Shown: positions 24,533 through 34,208, counted from the stretch's first letter. The stretch: DNA of 64,000 nucleotides from Streptomyces sp. NBC_00654 (GCF_026341775.1 NZ_JAPEOB010000002.1:1054001-1118000), one strand, 5' to 3'. A program made the numbers and translations. The notes: generated from the sequence alone by a model not told the origin.

Positions 24533-25975
24533 GTGACTGCTGTGTCTGCGAAGCCTCGCATCCCCAATGTCCTGGCCGGCCGCTACGCCTCCACGGAGCT
24601 GGCCGTCCTCTGGTCCCCCGAGCAGAAGGTGAAGCTGGAGCGTCAGCTGTGGCTGGCGGTGCTGCGCGCTCAGAAGGACCTCGGGATCGAGGTGCCCGAC
24701 GCGGCCCTCGCCGACTACGAGCGCGTCCTCGACCAGGTCGACCTGGCCTCGATCGCCGAACGCGAGAAGGTCACGCGGCACGACGTGAAGGCCCGGATCG
24801 AGGAGTTCAACGCCCTCGCCGGCCACGAGCAGGTCCACAAGGGCATGACGTCCCGGGACCTGACCGAGAACGTCGAACAGCTCCAGATCCGGCTCTCGCT
24901 GGAGCTCATGCGCGACCGGACGGTGGCCGTCCTGGCGCGTCTGGGCAAGCTGGCGGGCGAGTACCGCGAGCTGGTCATCGCGGGGCGTTCCCACAACGTC
25001 GCCGCTCAGGCGACGACCCTCGGCAAGCGCTTCGCGACGGCCGCGGACGAGCTACTGGTGGCGTACGGACGGCTGGAGGACCTGCTGGGCCGCTACCCCC
25101 TGCGCGGCATCAAGGGCCCGGTCGGCACGGCGCAGGACATGCTCGACCTGCTGGGCGGGGACGCCGGGAAGCTCGCCGACCTCGAACAGCGCATCGCCGG
25201 GCACCTCGGCTTCGCCCAGGCCTTCACCTCGGTCGGTCAGGTCTATCCCCGCTCGCTCGACTACGACGTGGTGACCGCGCTGGTACAGCTGGCCGCGGCG
25301 CCCTCCTCGGTGGCGAAGACGATCCGGCTGATGGCGGGCCACGAGCTGGTCACCGAGGGCTTCAAGCCCGGTCAGGTCGGCTCGTCCGCCATGCCGCACA
25401 AGATGAACACCCGCTCCTGCGAGCGTGTGAACGGCCTGATGGTCATCCTGCGCGGCTACGCCTCGATGACGGGCGAGCTGGCCGGTGACCAGTGGAACGA
25501 GGGCGATGTGTCCTGTTCCGTGGTCCGCCGGGTGGCCCTGCCCGATGCCTTCTTCGCGTTCGACGGTCTGCTGGAGACGTTCCTGACCGTGCTCGACGAG
25601 TTCGGCGCGTTCCCCGCGGTCGTGGCCCGGGAGCTGGACCGCTACCTGCCGTTCCTGGCCACCACCAAGGTCCTCATGGGTGCTGTCCGGGCCGGGGTGG
25701 GCCGCGAGGTCGCCCACGAGGCCATCAAGGAGAACGCGGTCGCCTCCGCTCTGGCGATGCGGGAGCAGGGCGCGGAGCGCAACGAGCTGCTGGACAAGCT
25801 CGCCGCCGACGAGCGCATCCCGCTCGACCGGGCACAGCTCGACGCGCTGATGGCCGACAAGCTCTCGTTCACCGGCGCGGCGGGCGACCAGGTCACCGCG
25901 CTGGTGTCCCGGATCGAGGACATCACCAAGCAGCACCCGGAGGCCGCGGCCTACACCCCCGGCTCCATCCTCTGA
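24533..25975 (+). CDS. purB: Adenylosuccinate lyase
   Basis: 480 residues. Fumarase/aspartase superfamily, cleaving SAICAR to AICAR and adenylosuccinate to AMP. The superfamily signature GSSAMPHKMNTRSCER (about 284-299) is intact, with earlier blocks KGMTSRDLTENVEQLQI and the His-bearing AGRSHNVAAQATT. Starts at GTG; probably leaderless (see the -10 box). Followed closely by a mug-type DNA glycosylase. Confidence 0.95.
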   Translation: MTAVSAKPRIPNVLAGRYASTELAVLWSPEQKVKLERQLWLAVLRAQKDLGIEVPDAALADYERVLDQVDLASIAEREKVTRHDVKARIEEFNALAGHEQVHKGMTSRDLTENVEQLQIRLSLELMRDRTVAVLARLGKLAGEYRELVIAGRSHNVAAQATTLGKRFATAADELLVAYGRLEDLLGRYPLRGIKGPVGTAQDMLDLLGGDAGKLADLEQRIAGHLGFAQAFTSVGQVYPRSLDYDVVTALVQLAAAPSSVAKTIRLMAGHELVTEGFKPGQVGSSAMPHKMNTRSCERVNGLMVILRGYASMTGELAGDQWNEGDVSCSVVRRVALPDAFFAFDGLLETFLTVLDEFGAFPAVVARELDRYLPFLATTKVLMGAVRAGVGREVAHEAIKENAVASALAMREQGAERNELLDKLAADERIPLDRAQLDALMADKLSFTGAAGDQVTALVSRIEDITKQHPEAAAYTPGSIL

Positions 25976-25994
25976 CATCCGTCGCTGTCACCCG

Positions 25995-26567
25995 ATGACA
26001 CCCGAGGAGCTCAGGGCCGCTCGTGACCGCATCGTTCCCGATGTGGTCACGGGCGGCCTGCGGGTGCTGTTCTGCGGCATCAACCCCAGCCTGACCACCG
26101 CCGTCACGGGCCACCACTTCGCCCACCCCGGCAACCGCTTCTGGCCGGTGCTCCATCTCTCGGGCTTCACACCCCGCAGGCTGATGCCCTCCGAGCAGGG
26201 CGAGTTGCTGAACCACGGTCTGGGCATCACCAACGTGGTGGCGCGGGCCACGGCTCGGGCGGACGAACTCGGGGCCGAAGAATTCCGTGAAGGTGGCAGG
26301 ATCCTGGCCGAGAAGACGGAGCGCCTGGCACCGTTGTGGCTCGCCGTGGTCGGTGTCACGGCCTATCGCACGGCCTTCGGCGAGCGCAAGGCCCATATCG
26401 GCCCGCAGGACCGGACGATCGGTGGTGCCCGCGTATGGGCTCTGCCCAACCCCAGTGGCCTCAACGCCCACTGGACCGTCCGGACCATGGCGGACGAGTA
26501 CGCCCGTCTCCGCGAAGCCACCCGTTCGACCCCACCCGCCGCCGGAAACCCGACACCTGACGGCTGA
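25995..26567 (+). CDS. mug: G/U mismatch-specific uracil-DNA glycosylase
   Basis: 190 residues. Family-2 UDG landmarks: motif 1 LFCGINPS (about 25-32), then HPGNRFWPVL, and motif 2 LPNPSGLNAHW near 158-168. It excises uracil or thymine-derived adducts opposite G during base excision repair. ATG 19 bases after purB, so co-transcribed. The last 15 residues are a disordered Pro/Thr-rich tail. Confidence 0.9.
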   Translation: MTPEELRAARDRIVPDVVTGGLRVLFCGINPSLTTAVTGHHFAHPGNRFWPVLHLSGFTPRRLMPSEQGELLNHGLGITNVVARATARADELGAEEFREGGRILAEKTERLAPLWLAVVGVTAYRTAFGERKAHIGPQDRTIGGARVWALPNPSGLNAHWTVRTMADEYARLREATRSTPPAAGNPTPDG

Positions 26568-26680
26568 CATCCGACGACTGACACCCGACGCCGGGAGCCA
26601 CCGTGTCGTCGGCATGTGGCCGACCGGTGACCGCCGACGGTCAAGGCGTCCGAACGGTGGTCGGTGCGCGGCCATCATCG

Positions 26681-27118
26681 TCAGGGCGGGTCGATCACCG
26701 TCACCAGAACGGTCAGCTCGCAGCCAGGGCCGTTCTCTTCGAGGAAGAGCCCCATCGCGACCCATCGGTCCTCGATCCTCCAGAGCTGAAGGTACTCACA
26801 GCCGGCGACCGGATCCGCCCACGGCTCGGGGATCGTCTCGCCCGCCATCATCCGCTCCTGCGCACTCCACAGGCTCACCATCTGCGGCTCACCCCAGCGT
26901 GAGGTGAGCAGCGTGATCAGTGCGTCGTGTTCCGCGAGGCACTGAGCTCTGTGTTCCAGACGGCCGGCCTCACCGTCGTCCCAGTGCTCCTCGTCCGAGT
27001 GCAGGGATGCTGTGTGGTAGCCGGGCCCACTGACTCCCGAGCCCGAGGGGATGCGCTCCGCGGGAAATCCCTTGGTGCGCAACCCGTCGATGAGGCGGAG
27101 ATGGTGTGCGGTCGTCAT
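26681..27118 (-). CDS. Hypothetical protein
   Basis: 145 residues from ATG at 27118. TAHHLRLIDGLRTKGFPAER, several acidic patches, LITLLTSRWGEPQMVSLWSA and the closing beta stretch ELTVLVTVIDPP. Such HxxWxWG-rich proteins recur in streptomycetes without known function. No signal peptide or membrane segment. Runs convergent with mug; 107 bases separate it from the ABC permease stop. Confidence 0.75.
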   Translation of the reverse strand: MTTAHHLRLIDGLRTKGFPAERIPSGSGVSGPGYHTASLHSDEEHWDDGEAGRLEHRAQCLAEHDALITLLTSRWGEPQMVSLWSAQERMMAGETIPEPWADPVAGCEYLQLWRIEDRWVAMGLFLEENGPGCELTVLVTVIDPP

Positions 27119-27225
27119 ACCGTCAGTAAACCGCCTCGCACTGACAAGTGCCCCTCTGCCCCGGCCTCCGAAGCACCCCGGCTCCGGGCAGCGTCGGCCC
27201 TCTCCCCTTTCCCTGTCCCGGCCGC

Positions 27226-27963
27226 TCAGGCGTCCCGATTCCGTACGGCGCACCAGCCCGCCACCAGAGCGGCCGCGGTCCAGGCTGCCGTCACCGCCAG
27301 CCCCGCCCATGGGCCGATGCTTCCGTCCGGACTCCCGTGGAGCACCAGCTGCCCCGCTCGGTCCGGCAGATACTGGGCCGCTTCCCCGGCGATGTCCCCG
27401 ATCACGAAGGAGGCGATCAGGATGAAGGGTATGAGAAGACTGAGCACGGCCACCGCACTGCGGAGCAGCGCCGCCAGTCCTGCCGCGAACAGGGCCATCA
27501 GCGCGAGATAGACACCACCTCCGAACACCGCCCTCAACGCGCCCGGATGCCCCAGGCCGATCGCGTCCTCCCCCATGAAGAGCTGTCCCGCCAGGAACGC
27601 CGCAAAGCTGGTGGCCAGCCCCACGCCGAGGGCCGACCCGCCCACGACAGTCATCTTGGCCGCGTAGAAGAGTCCACGGCGCGGGACCGCCGACAGCGAT
27701 ATCCGCAGGGCACCATTGACGAACTCCGAGGAGAGTGCCGTCGCACCGAAGCTGATGGCTGCCATCTGCCCGAAGTTCAGGGCATAGAGGGCGTCGAACA
27801 CCGGGTCCGCATCCGCGCTGTCCGCATCCGCCCCGCCGTCGATGGCGAAGGTCAGCACGGTGATGGCGAGCGTGACGAGGAACACCGCTGACAGCGAGCC
27901 GGAGATGGAGCGCAGCGATCTGACTTTGATCCACTCGGAGTGGAGCACTGCGGTCGGGGACAT
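27226..27963 (-). CDS. ABC-2 type exporter permease
   Basis: 245 residues from ATG at 27963, seven bases after GGAGG (an in-frame GTG at 27969 overlaps the ATPase stop but sits too close to it). EWIKVRSLRSISGSLSAVF opens the first membrane helix; six hydrophobic segments follow, ending ALVAGWCAVRNRD. Partner of the ATPase directly upstream; together they would export a peptide, lipid or drug. Likely regulated by the divergent two-component pair. Confidence 0.9.
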   Translation of the reverse strand: MSPTAVLHSEWIKVRSLRSISGSLSAVFLVTLAITVLTFAIDGGADADSADADPVFDALYALNFGQMAAISFGATALSSEFVNGALRISLSAVPRRGLFYAAKMTVVGGSALGVGLATSFAAFLAGQLFMGEDAIGLGHPGALRAVFGGGVYLALMALFAAGLAALLRSAVAVLSLLIPFILIASFVIGDIAGEAAQYLPDRAGQLVLHGSPDGSIGPWAGLAVTAAWTAAALVAGWCAVRNRDA

Positions 27964-27965
27964 GG

Positions 27966-28904
27966 TCACGCCTCCTGACGGTCAGCGGTGGACACCGTGC
28001 CGGCTGCGAATTCCGCCTCGTCCGCCGTGAGGCCGAGGTAGGCCTGTTCCAAGGTCGGCCGCTCGTCGATGAGTTCGAAGAGGGGGATGCCTTCAAAGGA
28101 AGCCAGCGTGCCTATCTCCTCGGCCGTGACACCCTCGACCGTCCAACGTCCGTCATCGTTCCGCTCGGGTACATGGCCCTTGCGCGTCAGCACGTCCTGA
28201 AGCCTGCCGGGTTCGGAGGTACGCAGCCGCACCCGGGGCCGGCTGCGAGAGTCGAGGAACTCCCGCATCGGCATGTCGACGAGGAGCCTGCCTCTGCCGA
28301 GCACCACCAAGTGGTCGGCGAAGGACGATGTCTCGTTCATGAGGTGGCTGGAGACCAGAACCGTGCGGCCCTCACGGGCCAGCCTCTTCATCAGTTCGCG
28401 GATCCAGACGATGCCTTCCGGATCAAGTCCGTTGGACGGCTCGTCCAGCATGACCACGTCCGGGTCCCCGAGCAGCGCCGCCGCGATCCCGAGGCGCTGG
28501 CGCATGCCGAGGGAGAACGTCCTGATCCGCTTTCCCCCGACCTGAGCGAGGCCGACTTCCGCCAGCACGGCCTCCACCCGTGCGGCAGCTATGCCGTTGC
28601 TCGTGGCGAGCACGAGCAAGTGGTTGCGGGCAGTCCGCGAGCCGTGAGCCGACTGGGCGTCGAGCAGCGCGCCGACGCGGTGCAGCGGAGCGCTGAGCGC
28701 CGCGTACGCCTGGCCGTCTATGGTGGCCGTTCCGCCGGAGGGCCGGTCCAGGCCGAGGACGAGCCGCATGGTGGTGGACTTGCCCGCGCCGTTCGGGCCG
28801 AGGAATCCGGTGACCCGGCCTGGTCGCACGCTGAACGTGAGACGGTCCACGGCACGGGTGGTGCCGTAGTCCTTGGTGAGTCCGTGGACGTCGATGGTGG
28901 TCAT
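27966..28904 (-). CDS. ABC exporter ATPase (drug/peptide type)
   Basis: 312 residues. Walker A GPNGAGKST (about 38-46), Q-loop region, signature FSLGMRQRLG, Walker B VVMLDEPSNGLDPEG and H-loop VSSHLMNET. C-terminal 90 residues form the extra domain of DrrA/BcrA-type ATPases. Start ATG at 28904, 108 bases from the divergent kinase. The stop overlaps the permease region (coupled translation). Confidence 0.93.
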   Translation of the reverse strand: MTTIDVHGLTKDYGTTRAVDRLTFSVRPGRVTGFLGPNGAGKSTTMRLVLGLDRPSGGTATIDGQAYAALSAPLHRVGALLDAQSAHGSRTARNHLLVLATSNGIAAARVEAVLAEVGLAQVGGKRIRTFSLGMRQRLGIAAALLGDPDVVMLDEPSNGLDPEGIVWIRELMKRLAREGRTVLVSSHLMNETSSFADHLVVLGRGRLLVDMPMREFLDSRSRPRVRLRTSEPGRLQDVLTRKGHVPERNDDGRWTVEGVTAEEIGTLASFEGIPLFELIDERPTLEQAYLGLTADEAEFAAGTVSTADRQEA

Positions 28905-29012
28905 GTCCTCAGCCTGGCCGCCGCGCCCGCCGCACGGCCTCCCCCTGCCGTGGGGTTCATCTCCCTCGCTCGGGGGAGCCGTCGCCGGCTGCGCGGCTGG
29001 CACGATGACGGC

Positions 29013-30188
29013 ATGCGCCACCTCCTCGCTCCGCTGGCCAGGCCGGTCACCTACACCCGCTGGCTGCATCTGCTCGCCCCGGCCGCCGTTGTCAGCGTGT
29101 GGCTGTTCATCTCGATGGACATGCCGTGGATGCCGCTGCTCTTCGCGGTGCCGGTGGGTCTTGTCCCCGCGATGCGCCTGGCGGAAGGGGTTCAGGCGCA
29201 GTTGCTCCTCACCCCTGACGAGCGTGGCCGCCCGGATGCCTCGATCTCCGCGGCCGTCGCCGCCACATGGGCGGACCGCTGGCGGACCGTTCTGTGGCTG
29301 GAGGTGCGGTTACTGCTGGCCGTCGCCGCAGGGCCGGCGACGATCTGGCTGCCCGCCACCACGGTCGATCTGATCCGGGCCGGCCTGGGCAAGGCCCCCA
29401 GCGACGAGGGGCTGTTCGCGCACAGCGATCCGCACGGATGGCATGCGCTGCTGTTGGCCCCCTTGCCCTTGGTACTGCTCATAGCCGTGGTCGTGCTCAC
29501 GGGCGAGCTGGCCACGGCGGTCGCGCGGCGGCTGCTCGGACCGTCGCCGATGGAGCGGATGACCGCTCTGGAGGAGCTCACCGAGCAGTTGCTGGAGCGC
29601 AATCGCATCGCTCGCGAGCTGCATGACTCCATCGGCCACGCGTTGACGGTCGCCGTCGTGCAGGCCGGGGCGGCACGGACCGCGAAGGACCCTGAGTTCA
29701 CCGAACGCGCGCTCGCCGCCATCGAGGAAACGGGGCGTGACGCGCTGGAGGATCTGGAACGGGTGCTTCGGGTTCTGCGGGAATCCGGTACGCCGGTGAG
29801 CAGGCGGCCGACTCTCGTCGAGGCCGGCCGGCTGCTCGACTCGGCGCGCGGCTCGGGGGCGAAGGTGGACGCGGAGGTGTCCGGAACCTTGGACCGGGTG
29901 CCGGCAGCGGTGTCGCGCGAGGGGTACCGCATTCTGCAGGAGTGCCTCACCAATGTGCTGCGTCACGCCGGATCAGTCCTCGTACGGGTGAGGATCACGG
30001 TTGTCCGGGACCGGCTGGAGTTGGAGGTGGCCAATCCGCTGACGGGGTCGGACAGGCTGCCCGGCGGCGGCAGCGGGCTGCGTGGCATACGTGAGCGGGC
30101 GGCGCTCCTGGGGGGAAGGGCCGAGGCGGGGCCCCTCGACGGCGAGTGGAGAGTGCGCGTGAGCCTCCCGCTGGAGCGCATACGCTGA
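29013..30188 (+). CDS. Sensor histidine kinase (HPK7, NarL-type partner)
   Basis: 391 residues. Four hydrophobic segments in the first 170 residues form the membrane sensor. The dimerisation motif is [11 protein letters not shown] with phospho-acceptor His204; the HATPase follows ([11 protein letters not shown] as N box, [13 protein letters not shown] as G box). It pairs with the response regulator four bases downstream and is divergent from the ABC exporter, which it probably controls in response to cell-envelope or antibiotic stress. Confidence 0.93.
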   Translation: MRHLLAPLARPVTYTRWLHLLAPAAVVSVWLFISMDMPWMPLLFAVPVGLVPAMRLAEGVQAQLLLTPDERGRPDASISAAVAATWADRWRTVLWLEVRLLLAVAAGPATIWLPATTVDLIRAGLGKAPSDEGLFAHSDPHGWHALLLAPLPLVLLIAVVVLTGELATAVARRLLGPSPMERMTALEELTEQLLERNRIARELHDSIGHALTVAVVQAGAARTAKDPEFTERALAAIEETGRDALEDLERVLRVLRESGTPVSRRPTLVEAGRLLDSARGSGAKVDAEVSGTLDRVPAAVSREGYRILQECLTNVLRHAGSVLVRVRITVVRDRLELEVANPLTGSDRLPGGGSGLRGIRERAALLGGRAEAGPLDGEWRVRVSLPLERIR

Positions 30189-30192
30189 CCCG

Positions 30193-30843
30193 ATGCCGGT
30201 TACCGTTCTTCTGGTCGACGACGAACCCCTCGTGCGCGCCGGCCTGCGTGCCGTCCTTGAGGCCCAGCCCGACATCGAGGTGGTGGGCGAGGCTGCCGAC
30301 GGTGCCGCGGTGATCCCGCTGGTGCGTCAGCTGCGGCCCGACGTGGTGGCGATGGATGTGCGGATGCCTCTGATGGACGGCATCGAGGCGACCCGGGTGG
30401 TGCTGCGCACGGTGCCGGATCCGCCGAAGGTCCTGGTGGTCACGACGTTCGAGAACGACGAGTACGTGTACGAGGCGCTGCGCGCGGGAGCCGATGGGTT
30501 CCTGCTCAAACGAGCCCGGCCCGCCGAGATCGTGCACGCGGTGCGCCTGGTCGCCGAGGGCGAGTCGCTGCTGTTCCCGGCGGCGGTCCGGCGGCTCGCG
30601 GCCGAGTACGGGACGAACCGGGCCAGGGAGGCCATGGAGCGTGCGGCGCTCACGGAGCGGGAGGCCGAGGTCCTCCGGTTGATGGCCCGGGGCCTGTCCA
30701 ACGCGGAGATCGCGGCCAGACTGGTGGTCGGCGTCGAGACGGTGAAGACACATGTCAGCGCTGTACTGGCGAAGTTGGGGGCGAGGGACCGCACGCAGGC
30801 GGTCATCGCCGCGTACGAGTCCGGTTTCGTCGCTCCGCGGTGA
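30193..30843 (+). CDS. LuxR/NarL-family response regulator
   Basis: 216 residues. Receiver domain with acidic pocket VDDE (8-11), phospho-acceptor Asp55 in AMDVRMP and Lys near 104; C-terminal LuxR helix-turn-helix [20 protein letters not shown] followed by [20 protein letters not shown]. Partner of the kinase upstream. Confidence 0.95.
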   Translation: MPVTVLLVDDEPLVRAGLRAVLEAQPDIEVVGEAADGAAVIPLVRQLRPDVVAMDVRMPLMDGIEATRVVLRTVPDPPKVLVVTTFENDEYVYEALRAGADGFLLKRARPAEIVHAVRLVAEGESLLFPAAVRRLAAEYGTNRAREAMERAALTEREAEVLRLMARGLSNAEIAARLVVGVETVKTHVSAVLAKLGARDRTQAVIAAYESGFVAPR

Positions 30844-30943
30844 CGCAGGTTGCGGCTCCATACCGGCTCCCGCTGCCGCTCGCCGTGTCCCTGGCCAGCG
30901 AGTACCATCCGGCAGACATGCGCACGAGCTGGGAGGACACACG

Positions 30944-32101
30944 GTGGGCCGGCTGACCGGTGGGGACCCTTCGCTGTTGCGGCGGATCAATTCCGCGGTG
31001 GTGCTGCATGCCCTGCGAGGGGCCGGCACTCCGACCCTGACGGATCTGACCCGGATCACCGGTCTGTCGAGGCCGACGGTCGAAGGCGTGGTCGAGGGGC
31101 TGTTCGAGGCGGGCCTGGTCGTCGAGGCGCTGCCCGACGAGAGCGAGGCACGGCGCCAGGGGCGGCCCGCGCGGCGGTTCCGCTTCCGTGCCGAGGCAGG
31201 CCATCTGCTGGGCATCGAGATCGGCCCGCACCGCGTCTCCTCGATGCTGTCGGGGCTGGACGGACGGATCATCGGCGCCGGATCGCGCGTGGTGTCCGAG
31301 ACCGCGAGCGCGGACGACCGGCTCGATCAGGTCAGGGCCGTGATCGCCGACGTGCTGCGGCGCACCGGGGTGGCCAGGAGCAGCCTGCGTGCGGTGGGGG
31401 TGGGCAGCCCCGGCATCGTGGAGGCGGACGGGACCGTACGGCTGGGCACCGCGTTGCCGGACTGGACCGGCCTCCCGCTCGGCGAGCGCCTGCGGCGCTC
31501 CTTCCGCTGTCCGGTTCTCGTGGAGAACGACGCCAACGCCGCGGCGGTGGCCGAGCACTGGAAGGGTGCGGCGACCGAGTCCGACGACATCGTCTTCGTC
31601 CTGGCCGGGCTGAGCCCCGGGGCCGGATCGCTGATCGGCGGACGGCTGCACCGCGGTTTCGGGGGTGCGGCGGGTGAGATCGGCGCTCTGCATCTGCTCG
31701 GCAGGGATGTGACCCCGGAGCATCTGCTGTCGACGACCGACACACCGCTCGTTCCCCTGGACGAGCACGCCGTGACCGCCGTTTTCGCCCAGGCGCGGCA
31801 GGGAGACGCCGGGGCCCAGGCAGCGGTCGAGCGGTTCATTCAGCGGCTGGTGCACGATGTCGCGGCTCTGGTGCTGGCGCTCGATCCGGAGCTGGTGGTG
31901 GTCGGGGGCTGGGCGGCCGGTCTGGACGGTGTCCTGGACCCGCTCCGCAATGAGCTGGCGCGCTACTGCCTGCGCCCGCCGAAGGTGGCGCTGTCGCTCC
32001 TCGGTGAGGCCGCTGTCGCCACCGGGGCGCTGCGACTGGCCCTGGACCATGTCGAGGAGGAGCTGTTCGCGGTGGAGGGCAGCGTGACGGCCCGCCGCTG
32101 A
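30944..32101 (+). CDS. ROK-family transcriptional regulator
   Basis: 385 residues from the GTG at 30944 (GGGAGG upstream). N-terminal winged helix (about 8-75: SLLRRINSAVVLHALRGAGT, LSRPTVEGVVEGL), then the ROK sugar-kinase-like domain (HLLGIEIGPHRVSSM, GIVEADGTVRLG, VENDANAAAVAEHW, GGAAGEIGAL). The CxCGxxGC zinc motif of NagC/Mlc is absent; the corresponding region has no cysteine. Presumably a sugar-responsive repressor; no sugar genes adjoin it. Confidence 0.9.
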   Translation: MGRLTGGDPSLLRRINSAVVLHALRGAGTPTLTDLTRITGLSRPTVEGVVEGLFEAGLVVEALPDESEARRQGRPARRFRFRAEAGHLLGIEIGPHRVSSMLSGLDGRIIGAGSRVVSETASADDRLDQVRAVIADVLRRTGVARSSLRAVGVGSPGIVEADGTVRLGTALPDWTGLPLGERLRRSFRCPVLVENDANAAAVAEHWKGAATESDDIVFVLAGLSPGAGSLIGGRLHRGFGGAAGEIGALHLLGRDVTPEHLLSTTDTPLVPLDEHAVTAVFAQARQGDAGAQAAVERFIQRLVHDVAALVLALDPELVVVGGWAAGLDGVLDPLRNELARYCLRPPKVALSLLGEAAVATGALRLALDHVEEELFAVEGSVTARR

Positions 32102-32141
32102 GGGCCCGGGACACGGCAACGGGAGTGTCCGGGGCACGGCA

Positions 32142-32172
32142 ACGGCCCGCCGCTCAGTGTGCGACGGGCCGT
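32142..32172. terminator. Hairpin after the ROK gene
   Basis: ACGGCCCG and CGGGCCGT (8-bp stem, 15-base loop), 41 bases beyond the ROK stop; just before it the sequence CACGGCAACGG is duplicated. Confidence 0.5.
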
Positions 32173-32231
32173 GCGGTGCGGATCCGGTGGGCGGGCGTGG
32201 CTCCACCGGCCAGGAACCTTTTCGAGCGGAG

Positions 32232-32256
32232 CCCGGGCGGCCCTGAGCCGCCCGGG
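32232..32256. terminator. Hairpin after the GntR gene
   Basis: CCCGGGCGGC and GCCGCCCGGG make a perfect 10-bp stem with the loop CCTGA, 17 bases after the GntR stop (reverse strand) and facing the ROK terminator. Together they insulate the two convergent regulators. Confidence 0.7.
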
Positions 32257-32272
32257 GCGGAGTCCGACGGCG

Positions 32273-33040
32273 TCAGGAGGCCTGACGCTCCTGCCCCTCG
32301 TGGCTGATCTCCAGCGCGCCGGAGTCCCCGAAGGTGAGCCGGCAGGTGTCGGCCCGGTAGGTGGCCACGGAGACGGCCGCTGTACCGCCGGCGGTGAAGT
32401 AGCGGGTCGTGACCACGAGAACGGGCGCCCCGGGAAGGCGGTCGAGCTCCTTGGCATCGTCGGCACGGGCCGATCCGAGCTCCACGGAACGGTCCTGGCC
32501 CTCAAGGCCCAGCCGGTGCAGTTCGCGCAGCACGCTCCGGGCGCGGGCGGGACCGGACGGTGTGTCGATCGCGGAGAGGTCCGGCACCGACGACGACGGG
32601 ACGTACAGCAGTTCGGCGGCCACCGGCTGGCCGTGGGTGACACGGATCCGGCGCACCACATGGACGGGCTCCCCGGTGCTCGTGTCGAGCATGCCCGCCA
32701 CCGCGGCCGGCGCCGTGTCGGTGGTGCAGTCGAGGAGCTGCCATGCCTCGCCGACCACTCCGCCGGTCCAGTCGTGCTGCGCGGTGGAGACCGCGACGCC
32801 CACGCGCGGCGGGGCGACGGTCGTCCCCACACCACGGCGGCGCTGCAGCCTGCCTTCGAGTTCGAGCTGCTCCAGAGCCTGACGGAGCGTGGCCCGTGCG
32901 ACACCGAACCGGGCCGCGAGGTCGCGCTCGTTGGGCAGGACCGCTCCCACCGCAAAGTCCGAGTCGAGTGCCTCACTGAGCACGGTCTTGAGGTGCCAGT
33001 ACTTCGGCTCCTGTACCGATTCCAGCTGCGTGGTCCCCAC
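32273..33040 (-). CDS. GntR-family regulator with UTRA domain
   Basis: 255 residues. Winged helix-turn-helix at about 14-80 (PNERDLAARFGVARATLRQA, LELEGRLQRRRGVGTTVAPP), then a UTRA ligand domain (HVVRRIRVTHGQPVAAELLY, LVVTTRYFTAGGTAAVSVAT). UTRA regulators of the HutC/DasR type sense small molecules such as sugar phosphates. It is monocistronic with a promoter and overlapping palindrome 60-97 bases upstream, so autoregulation is likely. Confidence 0.92.
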   Translation of the reverse strand: MGTTQLESVQEPKYWHLKTVLSEALDSDFAVGAVLPNERDLAARFGVARATLRQALEQLELEGRLQRRRGVGTTVAPPRVGVAVSTAQHDWTGGVVGEAWQLLDCTTDTAPAAVAGMLDTSTGEPVHVVRRIRVTHGQPVAAELLYVPSSSVPDLSAIDTPSGPARARSVLRELHRLGLEGQDRSVELGSARADDAKELDRLPGAPVLVVTTRYFTAGGTAAVSVATYRADTCRLTFGDSGALEISHEGQERQAS

Positions 33041-33099
33041 CCTGTCCTCCGCAATCGCCCAGCGTCTATTCCGCGACGTTATTTATTAAAGGTTCCTGT

Positions 33100-33116
33100 C
33101 TTAAGGTGACCTTAGG
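33100..33116. promoter_or_regulatory. Palindromic operator upstream of the GntR gene
   Basis: CTTAAGGTGACCTTAGG: symmetric as TAAGGT-G-ACCTTA in its core. It covers the -10 hexamer of the GntR promoter, so binding would block RNA polymerase. GntR proteins of this type bind such short palindromes near their own promoters. Confidence 0.55.
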
Positions 33117-33137
33117 GTGGCGCACCCCCTTGGTCAA
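33109..33137 (-). promoter_or_regulatory. Promoter of the GntR gene
   Basis: Reverse strand TTGACC (33137-33132), 17-base spacer, TAAGGT (33114-33109). The predicted transcription start is about 65 bases before the ATG at 33040. Confidence 0.5.
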
Positions 33138-33323
33138 GACCAATCCTTAGTCCGTAACGGAGCGAAACGGGACCTTGGCGCAGAGCGTTCACAGGACGTT
33201 CTTGACGCCGCGAGCCGCGCGCAGCACAAAGCCCCACGACCGGGAGGGCCAGTGGGGCTGTGACCAGGCGTTCAGAAGTCCCGTGGGGCGCGAGAAGTCA
33301 GCCCGGACGGCTGGGGTGGCCGG

Positions 33324-34208
33324 CTATTCCAGGGCCAGACCGACAAGCTTGTCCGGATTTCGAACAATATAGGCACATTGAATGAGTCCGTCCCTGACGT
33401 CCACCTGGAAGAAGCTGTCGGGCTTTCCTCCGGAGAACATCACCAGTGCCGGACCGCCGTTGAACTCCGCGAGCCGGAACTCCATGTCGGACCCCACCTC
33501 GTGCGCCACCGCGAAGAGGAACCGTCCGACCTTGTCCGCCGTCTCGATGATCCGCCTCGGGGCCTTCGACTTGCCGCCGCTGTCGCTGACGAGCCGGACA
33601 TCGGGGGCCAGCAGCGCGAGGAGCCGCCCGATGTCTCCGCCCGACGCAGCCGCCAGGAACCGCTCGGTGAGATCCCGCCGCTCCGCCGGGTCGACGTCGT
33701 AGCGCGGCTTGCGCTCCTCCACATGGCGCTTGGCGCGCCCCGCGAGCTGGCGCACGGCGGCGTCCGTACGGTCGAGCGCACCGGCGATCTCCGCGTACGG
33801 GAATCCGAAGGCCTCGCGCAGGACGAAGACCGCGCGCTCCAGCGGCGAGAGCGATTCGAGGACGACCAGCACGGCGAAGGACACGGAGTCGGCGAGTACG
33901 GCCCGTTCCGCGGTGTCGGGGACACCGGGCCCGAAGTCGGTGACCACCGGTTCGGGCAGCCAGGGCCCGACGTAGTTCTCGCGGCGCGACCGGAGATGCC
34001 GGAGCCGGTCGATGGCCAGGCGAGTGGTGATCCGTACGAGGAACGCCCTCGGTTCCCGCACCTCCTCGTGGGCCACCGACGACCACCGCAGCCAGGCCTC
34101 CTGCACCACGTCCTCGGCGTCCGCGACGCGGCCGAGCATGCGGTAGGCGACACCGGTGAGCACGGGCCGGTGTTCCTCGAAGACGTCGGTCGCGGTGTCG
34201 GCTGTCAC
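33324..34208 (-). CDS. ECF sigma factor, ECF41/SigJ-like, with C-terminal SnoaL-type domain
   Basis: 294 residues from the GTG at 34208. Sigma region 2 (GVAYRMLGRVADAEDVVQEAWLRW) at about 14-40, region 4 (LSPLERAVFVLREAFGFPYA, TDAAVRQLAGRAKRH) around 112-150. The C-terminal 110 residues form the regulatory domain of ECF41 factors, with DVRLVSDSGGKSKA in the place of the conserved DGGGK motif and the terminal NPDKL (in VRNPDKLVGLALE). ECF41 genes usually sit beside a carboxymuconolactone decarboxylase or oxidoreductase; here the divergent neighbour is an alpha/beta hydrolase. No anti-sigma gene is visible. Confidence 0.9.
   Translation of the reverse strand: MTADTATDVFEEHRPVLTGVAYRMLGRVADAEDVVQEAWLRWSSVAHEEVREPRAFLVRITTRLAIDRLRHLRSRRENYVGPWLPEPVVTDFGPGVPDTAERAVLADSVSFAVLVVLESLSPLERAVFVLREAFGFPYAEIAGALDRTDAAVRQLAGRAKRHVEERKPRYDVDPAERRDLTERFLAAASGGDIGRLLALLAPDVRLVSDSGGKSKAPRRIIETADKVGRFLFAVAHEVGSDMEFRLAEFNGGPALVMFSGGKPDSFFQVDVRDGLIQCAYIVRNPDKLVGLALE

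Noticed and set aside
32101..32160. Duplicate CACGGCAACGG as an att-like repeat
   Set aside because: Two short copies 30 bases apart beside a terminator; no integrase or tRNA nearby.
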